DNA of 64,000 bases, from contig OZ234498.1 of assembly GCA_965153455.1 (NCBI GenBank), positions 12,338,001-12,402,000 on the forward strand. Direction: 5' to 3'. The DNA is from Sphagnum compactum (lineage: Eukaryota; Bryophyta; Sphagnopsida; Sphagnales). This document shows positions 57,494 to 64,000 of the stretch, piece by piece. The notes beneath the pieces are model-generated. The model saw only the letters and a program-made list of their open reading frames with translations. It searched no databases and was not told the DNA's origin. How positions within the stretch are numbered: the stretch's first letter is position 1; every line of letters begins with the position of its first letter. Both the position numbers and the translations under genes were made by a program.

Positions 57494-59302
57494 AACAATG
57501 GATGATGAAAAGTTATTCCATTAAAATTTCATTCTTCAAAGGTCTTGGTACTTGAAAAAGTTGAGTCTTCTTCCATTATTGTCCTAAGAAAAAATGTGAA
57601 ACAAATTGTTTTAAGGGAAAAAAAAAAAACCTTGTGGATTGACCACATTCCTCCACATGTTGCAAGGACAATGCATTGACAATTAAACAATAGAGATGGT
57701 GAGAGATGACATATCTTGTAGCAAAACATTAACTTACTTAGCCTACTACCACCGTAGTACCTTGGCCATTTCAACACATGTCCGTTGAATAATTAATTAA
57801 TTTTGGAAAATTCATTTCAACAAATGGAATATTCCTAAATATTCACTATTTTCTTTCACAACATTTTTTTGATTTGGAAGAAATAATTTTTGGGAAAATT
57901 TAAACATTTCTGAAAATAATATAATTAGTGTCAAAAATTGGCCAAGGTACTAGGGTACTTCAAAGGGATTGCATGATTTCTTGTAGTAAAGAAACCCTCC
58001 TGAGCCCTCCAATGCTCCAGACTTTTTTGGGGTATTCTGAGGGCATGTTATCCGGCATATTCTTTTCCATCCCTCTTTCTTCCAAGATTTCCACAACCAT
58101 GCAAATGCTTGGATCCAAATTAGGGTTTTTCTTTTCTTTTCAATTTTTTAATATTGAACATTTAGCAAAATTTTCCAGAAAAATTAGACATTTTAGACCA
58201 TTTAACCCCAAAAAAACCATTTTTTCTTGTTTTTTTAAAAACCAACAATTTTCACCCCCCCCCCCCACCCCCCCCCCCCCCAAAAAAAAAACAACAAAAA
58301 ACAAGATGCTCCATAACAATTGGAAAGCTAAATTCAACACATACAAATTACACACAAACCCAACAATCCATGGTTTGAATATTTGTTGTATATGAATGTG
58401 TTTGTTTGAATAGCCTTCTATGTCTCATAGAATGATAAAACAAGGTGATCAAATAGAAAACTCCAAACCAAAGATTGAATCTAATTTTGATATTTTATAG
58501 CATTGAGGAATTTAATTTGGTTTAAATTTTCATTCCTAGAATATGTAGATGGAATTTTTCTTACATGAGAAGGATTTTGGGAGATCACTTTGACATAAAT
58601 TTAGTATTAAACTTCAAGTTTAGACACATCGTTCTCAAAGGAGGCATGTTTGAACAATGTTTGTTCTCATTGAAGGACAAATTAATTCATGGGATGATGA
58701 TCTTGAATGTCATTGATCCATGATTGCATCATGATACATTTAAACATTATAAAAGGAGATTTAGGCTAAGCATTTGAAAAAAGGCATGTGTGATCAATAT
58801 TGTAAACACATCAAAAAAGAATCTTACAATTTGAAAATGGAGAAAAATAGTTCAATTCAAGTTTAGGATCATTGTTGGTCAATTGGCCAACATCAATCAT
58901 GAAATTTGCAAGTGATTGAAATTGTTTCATCCTATATTTATACGTGCATCATATTTATTTTAAACGTCTGATATTCGAGTGCAAAAAACAAGAAGTTATG
59001 AAATAACAAATTTTGTGCAAATTTCAAACAAACCAATGAAGCTAGTAAGTTTGTGATGAATGAAGAATGAAACAAAACTAGAAGCATTGATTTAAAATTG
59101 TGTTCCTTGAAATTTTAACAAAGTAAATTCAAAGAAATCAAAGAAAAAATGGTTGAAAATAAAGGTCACATGTTAATATTGTAGCATGAAAAGTCATTTT
59201 TCAAAATGTATGGTCACAAGAAAAACCATATAACTTTGGGCTTGCTTTCACCCTGTATCTATCTCCTCTTTCAGTGCTTTTCGCGAAGTAAGGAAATTTT
59301 AT
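57494..59302. other. AT-rich intergenic, no gene supported
   Basis: Includes a long C homopolymer (58255-58280, broken by one A). No coding frame was seen. Confidence 0.5.
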
Positions 59303-59609
59303 TAAATCTCAATATGAAATGCTCAAACTCAGCATTGAAATGCACAAGGTTCGAGACTAATTATATAATAATTGTACAGGTAGGAGCAGTGGAAATATAT
59401 GTAGGAGCAGTGGATGCGCTCAGGAAAAAGGAAAGACAGGATGAAACTCAGTTTACTAAATCTCAGTATGAAATGCTCAAACTCAGCATGAAATGCAGAA
59501 GGTTCGAGACTAATTGTATAATAATTGTACAGGTAGGAGCAGTGGAAATATATGTAGCAGCGGTGGATGCGCTCAGGAAAAAGGAAAGACAGGATGAAAC
59601 TCGGTTTAC
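59303..59609 (+). repeat. 154-bp tandem duplication upstream of the MurC-like gene
   Basis: Copy 1 is 59303-59456 and copy 2 is 59457-59609, about 93% alike by eye. The pair sits in an open frame (59206-59778) encoding two copies of VGAVEIYVxAVDALRKKERQ, but the frame has no recognised family. Confidence 0.88.
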
Positions 59610-59937
59610 GGAAAAAGTAGTTTGGGTCCCAGTTATTTCGCTTGGTAACGTTTTCATTCTCGAGGAGTACATGTTTGATGCCTTATTATGCCAAAACTGG
59701 CCGTTCTCGCCACCTAATCGCCTGACTTTACGGGTAACTCTATTGCTTTCATTGCCTTTTGCAAGTATAGGGGTCTAATGTTTTTTTTCAATCATTTTGT
59801 GGTTTGAACAACTCATCTTCATTTGCAACCAAAACTTTGTTTGCTTGTTTCCTGAAGAAGAAGGAGAAGAAGAGGAGGAGGAGGGGGAGGAGGAGGAGGG
59901 AGCACAAAACAAACAAACAAGAAGAAGGAAAAAGCAA

Positions 59938-62900
59938 ATGAGTTGCAGCAGTAGCAGCATTTTAGGGTTTCCTACAAGCTCTGCTCTTTCCAATGTTTGT
60001 GCTGCTGCTACCTGGAGAGTGCTGCTGTCTGCGGATGCCAGCGGACAGCAGCAGAAGAAGGGATGGTGTTGTGGAGGAGGAGGAGGAGGAGGAGGAAGCA
60101 GAAGAACAAGAACAAGAGGAGTGCGAGCTTTCAATAAGAAGGTGGGATGGGAGCATGGAAGTTGTGGACGTGCAGATTGGAGAGTAATGGTAGTAGAGGA
60201 GCGGGTGGTAAGAAGGGTGATGAAGGAGGAGAGTTCTGTCTCTCCAGGTTTGGTGCATTTCGTCGGGATTGGAGGAGCCGGTCTTTCTGCGCTTGCCTTC
60301 CTTGCCTTGGAACAGGTTGCAATCGAGTTTACAGTATCATCCTCTAGGGTTTCGATATCGTCCTGTTGCAATTTCTAAGAGAAGAGTGAGTCTCTCGGTT
60401 TTAGGTTAGCTGCGGGCATTGTGTTTTTCCTTCTATGGCCGCAAGATATGCATGTGTTCTGATGAGCCACCATAGCTTGTATTTTGATGATTCTTGCTGG
60501 GTTTGCTTGGTGAAGGAATTGTGATGATGGAACAGGGTTTGTTTGTATATGTGGGATGTGAGGTTTATGAATTTGCAACAGATGCTAAGAAAAGAGAGAG
60601 AGTGCCAAGTGATTAAGCAATAGAAGGTGCATGGGAGGGGGCATGCCAGGGATGGCAAGTGAGTGGCTCAGACATTGCATGGAATGAGCAATTAGAGGAA
60701 TTGAGGGAGGCAGGAGCAAGGGTATATGAAGGCCATGAGGCAAAGCAAATGGTGCGGAATGGGGCACCATTGCCAGATGCAGTTGTTGTGTCAAGTGCAG
60801 TAGTGGCAGGCAATGAAGAGGTAGACGTCGCACGGGCTCTTGGAGTACCTGTGTGAGTCATGGACTGTCCCTCTAATACACAAGAAAAATAACTGAGAGT
60901 AGAGTCCACAGAGGAAGGACAAATGTGGTGCAACCCTTTTGCTCTGGGAGTATGTGAATTGTGGACTATCACACTAATGAGGAAAATAGCTGGGTGTAGT
61001 AGATCTAGAGATGGTAGGATTGGGTTTGAAGAAGTGCATAAGTGCGTGCTGGAGTCTCCTGAGTGGTGTGATGATGGTGTGTGTGGTCAGATACAAGAGG
61101 GGTGCATGGCTGGGCAAGATGACAGAAGGTTACAAACTGCTTGCAGTTGCTGGCTCTCACGGTACACTTTCTTGGACTTGAATTTTGCTTATGGCATTTG
61201 TTCTGCATTGGTCCTATGTGACATCTTTTCTACCTTTTGTTGTTAGCTTTTTCAAGTTTATGTTGTGTGTTTGCTGGTCATGCAGGAAAGAGTACAACTG
61301 TGGCTATGCTGGCTGTTGCTCTTTGCAGCCTAGGTGAGGACATTACTGTCATTCTGGGTGCCCAAGTGCCTCAGGTACTCTTTTTCAATCAACAAGCAGA
61401 TCTGGGCGGTGTTTTCAGTATGATGTGTCAGACATTATATTGAAAGAGAAGCAGTTGGGGGGTACTGGCTAGTATTAGATCTTCAACATAGTTGCAGGAT
61501 TAAGGTTCCAGCTTCTTTCTTCTTCTTCTTCTTCTTCTTCTTCTCTCTCGTGAATTATTGAAGTCGGCATTCCTATAGTCTACTTATTGTCTTGCCAGTC
61601 AAGGGTAATGGACCCTGAGGACACATCTTACAATTCTGAGAATTGTTTGCCAGTGTCAAAGAAGTCATGGATCAAGTCCTTTCAGCTCTTGCAGACAGTT
61701 GTTGAGACTATCTTTATTATCGACTGCTGTGAAGCATGGATGGAAGAACCTCGTCTATCTGGGTGTTGTCTGTTTGAGACACAAGACTAATACACCAATT
61801 TTTCTTGCATTGATCTTGAAGGCATCATAAGCAGGCATGCAGATTGATCTCAGTACATGCTATAGGTAGATGATTGGCGTTTTGTGCACTGTACTGCATG
61901 TATCATGCTGAATGAATGGATTTGTCATGGCTTGCAGTTTCCTAAAGGCAGAAATGCAATGGTTGGAAAGGGTCACTTGTTTCTTTTGGAGGTACAGCCT
62001 GTTCAATTGTAGGAATTCACTTATTAGGGATATTGACCACTTGACATAATCCTTGTATTATGCATATTTCTTCCAATTCAGATCTTGTCATATGACCAGA
62101 GCCAGTCCAGATGTTGGCTCTCTTCACAAGGGTGGGCACATTGGGTGCATTTGTTCTTTTCTAGCAGCAGAAAGCAGCTCATGCAAGAGAAGTTGGTGGA
62201 AAGGAATGGCAGGAAATGAAGGTTCTAGTGTGCAGATGTTGTTCAACGATGTCTTGATGGTATGTTGCAGGCAGATGAGTATGATGGATGCTTCTTGGGT
62301 GTGTCACCATCACTTGCAGTTGTTACTAATGTTGAATGGGAACATGTGGACATGTTTCCTGATTATGTATGCTTTCTAACCTTGACAGATTAATCAACGT
62401 TAAGTGCTAGCATGTAAATCATGGGAGAGGTGATATGGTGGATGAACCAATTGCCTTGAAGCAGACAACAGAGTTCAGAAATTGTTTTGAGTGGATAGTT
62501 GGCTTTTGTAGGAGAGAATTATAGTCACATCTACATTGAGAATAATGAAGACTAGGAGTTTAGTTTTGCAAGTCCCTGTGTGCCCAGCAAGGTCATGTTT
62601 CATACTACTGCACTTCAGAGTACTCATGTTGGTTCATATGTCTTATGTTGGAGAAAACAGGCAGCAGTAAGGGATATGTTCAGGAAATTTGTCATGCGGA
62701 TCAAACCTGGAGGGCTGCTGTTGGTCAATGGTGACAGGTGACTGCAAGACTCCTATCTTGATAGTCTGTTGTGCCTTTTTAGCATCAGATATGGAGAAAG
62801 GATCCACATGGTTGGTTGAACAAAAGTATGGCAGACTATGCTATGTATGCAAGTATGTACCATGTCTGGATTGTCACCAAATCAAAACTATACCGGTGTT

Positions 62901-63988
62901 CGTCATTTGGATGGGCAGTGCAGGCTCCAGTTCACTAGGTGAGGTTTTCCAGCCCAAGGAGACACCTATGGCTTGTCCAGATGCAAAAAATGTGCATGTG
63001 GAAATGTTTGGAGTTGGGCAGGCCAACAACTGGCGTGCAGTGGATCTTGTACCAAATGCAGACGGTGGAACCGATTATATTGTGGTATGGCTTCTTGTGA
63101 TACCACCTCAATAAAGAATGTCCAGTTTCAATGTGTCCTGTTTGTATAGAAGGTCAAAGTTCACTGCCTAGAGATTGATGTAGCCTGAATCAGTTTTTGA
63201 ATCTTAGGAGGGCAGCAAGGAATGGTCTTGTTTCTGAATGTAGTATAAAAGAGGGTCATGTACGGCATGGACTCCCCTATCATTTACACCAACTTAAGCA
63301 GAAATCTCACTGAGAAAGATGAAGTTGAGCCTGTGTTCTCTGGAAAACTTTTCAGATCTTTGAGCATTTGGAAAGATCCAACATCAGTTTTGCCTCTATT
63401 TGGCTTGCATTCTTCTATTATCTCCTTACCTGCCAAATGATTGATGGCTTGGGTATTGCATTGGTTTCAGATGAATTGGACACAGATGTAACAGGAGAGG
63501 GGCTAGTTAAGCAAGCTTGATTTGGTGCATTGTGTTTGACAGGTGCATGCAGGCATACCCATGGCCCAAGTGAGCTTGCGTTTGCCTGGCACCTATAATG
63601 TGCTAAACTCTCTTGCGGTAAGCTACTTCTCGGAACTGGTTGTATATTCATGTGCATGTCTTCTGAGTAGGGATTGCTGCTGCTTGTCTTATTTTACCCA
63701 TGTATTCTATAGTATGGAAGTTCAACCTGCTGTCAATTTATGGGTACGATTGATTGGCAGTCCCTATTTTGAGTGTAGTGTGTAGATCTGGAAGCAAGTT
63801 GAGGATCATGTCTTCCTCTTCACTGTAATTCTTGGTTTGTGGATTACAACTTTTCAGATCTATGATGATCCTGTACAAGCTTGCTAGCATACTTGGAGTT
63901 GTTCAACTGATGAACTTGTTGGGCAGGTCATTGTGGCAATCTCAATGCTGGCAGTAGAAAAGCAGCCTGCAAGCAATTATGATAAAAG
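59938..63988 (+). CDS. murC: MurC-like UDP-N-acetylmuramate-alanine ligase, plastid-targeted, first 10 exons (partial)
   Basis: MurC adds L-alanine to UDP-MurNAc, the first peptide step of peptidoglycan synthesis. Some non-flowering plants keep it for the plastid. Exons: 59938-60315, 60650-60852, 61091-61161, 61286-61374, 61938-61991, 62271-62366, 62661-62737, 62919-63084, 63543-63617, 63927-63988 (donor at the edge). Phase is kept throughout. After a Ser/Ala/Arg-rich N-terminus of about 100 residues, a likely transit peptide with a Gly run, come the Rossmann motif HFVGIGGAGLSALA, WQVSGSDIAWNEQL, and the ATP loop VAGSHGKSTTVAML (split by an intron). These are followed by LLEADEYDGCFLGVSPSLAV, VTNVEWEHVDMFPDY and LPGTYNVLNSLAVIVAISML. 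These are the Mur ligase central-domain signatures in the right order. The C-terminal domain lies beyond the right edge. The start is the first ATG of the frame. Confidence 0.93.
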
Positions 63989-64000
63989 GTTGACAATCAT

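Noticed and set aside
59797-59937. Acidic extension of the MurC N-terminus (Glu-rich)
   Set aside because: The upstream frame begins at a TTG, not an ATG, and the Glu run comes from a GAG/GAA repeat in the leader.

Overview
The window is nuclear DNA from a land plant that makes flagellated sperm and keeps part of the bacterial peptidoglycan pathway in its plastids. The evidence is a full SPEF2/CPC1-type axonemal gene, a MurC-type gene beginning with a likely plastid transit peptide, a group X-like AP2/ERF gene, telo-box (TTTAGGG)n motifs and short GT-AG introns of mostly 60-500 bp. A bryophyte, perhaps a liverwort, fits best. A lycophyte or fern cannot be excluded from sequence alone.

Layout, left to right: the first coding exon of SRP19 (minus, cut by the left edge); a repeat-bearing gap; an intronless gene for a 310-residue basic/coiled-coil protein (plus, 5754-6686); a gap with a perfect hairpin; an 11-exon long coiled-coil gene (minus, 9840-15122); URI1, the unconventional prefoldin RPB5 interactor (minus, 16950-19689); an AT-rich stretch with a long array that inverts its orientation and a decayed mitochondrial insertion (ccmF end plus tRNA-Gln); a 14-exon 3-hydroxyisobutyryl-CoA hydrolase-like gene (plus, 25575-30344); a 37-exon SPEF2/CPC1 gene (minus, 31177-44790); a two-exon AP2/ERF gene (minus, 46266-48474); about 11 kb of repeat-rich DNA without convincing genes; and the first ten exons of a MurC-like ligase (plus, from 59938, running off the right edge).

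Gene models were assembled by hand from splice signals with reading phase carried across every intron. SPEF2 (1785 residues), the coiled-coil gene (866), the hydrolase (397), URI1 (376), the ERF (651) and the MurC part all stay in frame throughout. The genes do not form an operon or a pathway cluster. They are ordinary neighbours: protein targeting (SRP19), a chaperone-like scaffold (URI1), valine/branched-chain catabolism (hydrolase), sperm motility (SPEF2), transcription (ERF) and plastid wall precursor synthesis (MurC).

The most distinctive material is an intron minisatellite running into a splice donor, internal tandem repeats within a coiled-coil exon, the decayed ccmF/tRNA-Gln insertion, foldback elements inside introns, and a plant protein whose basic block, PFNDSSFLM-like motif and coiled coil come in the same order as in animal HEXIM proteins.
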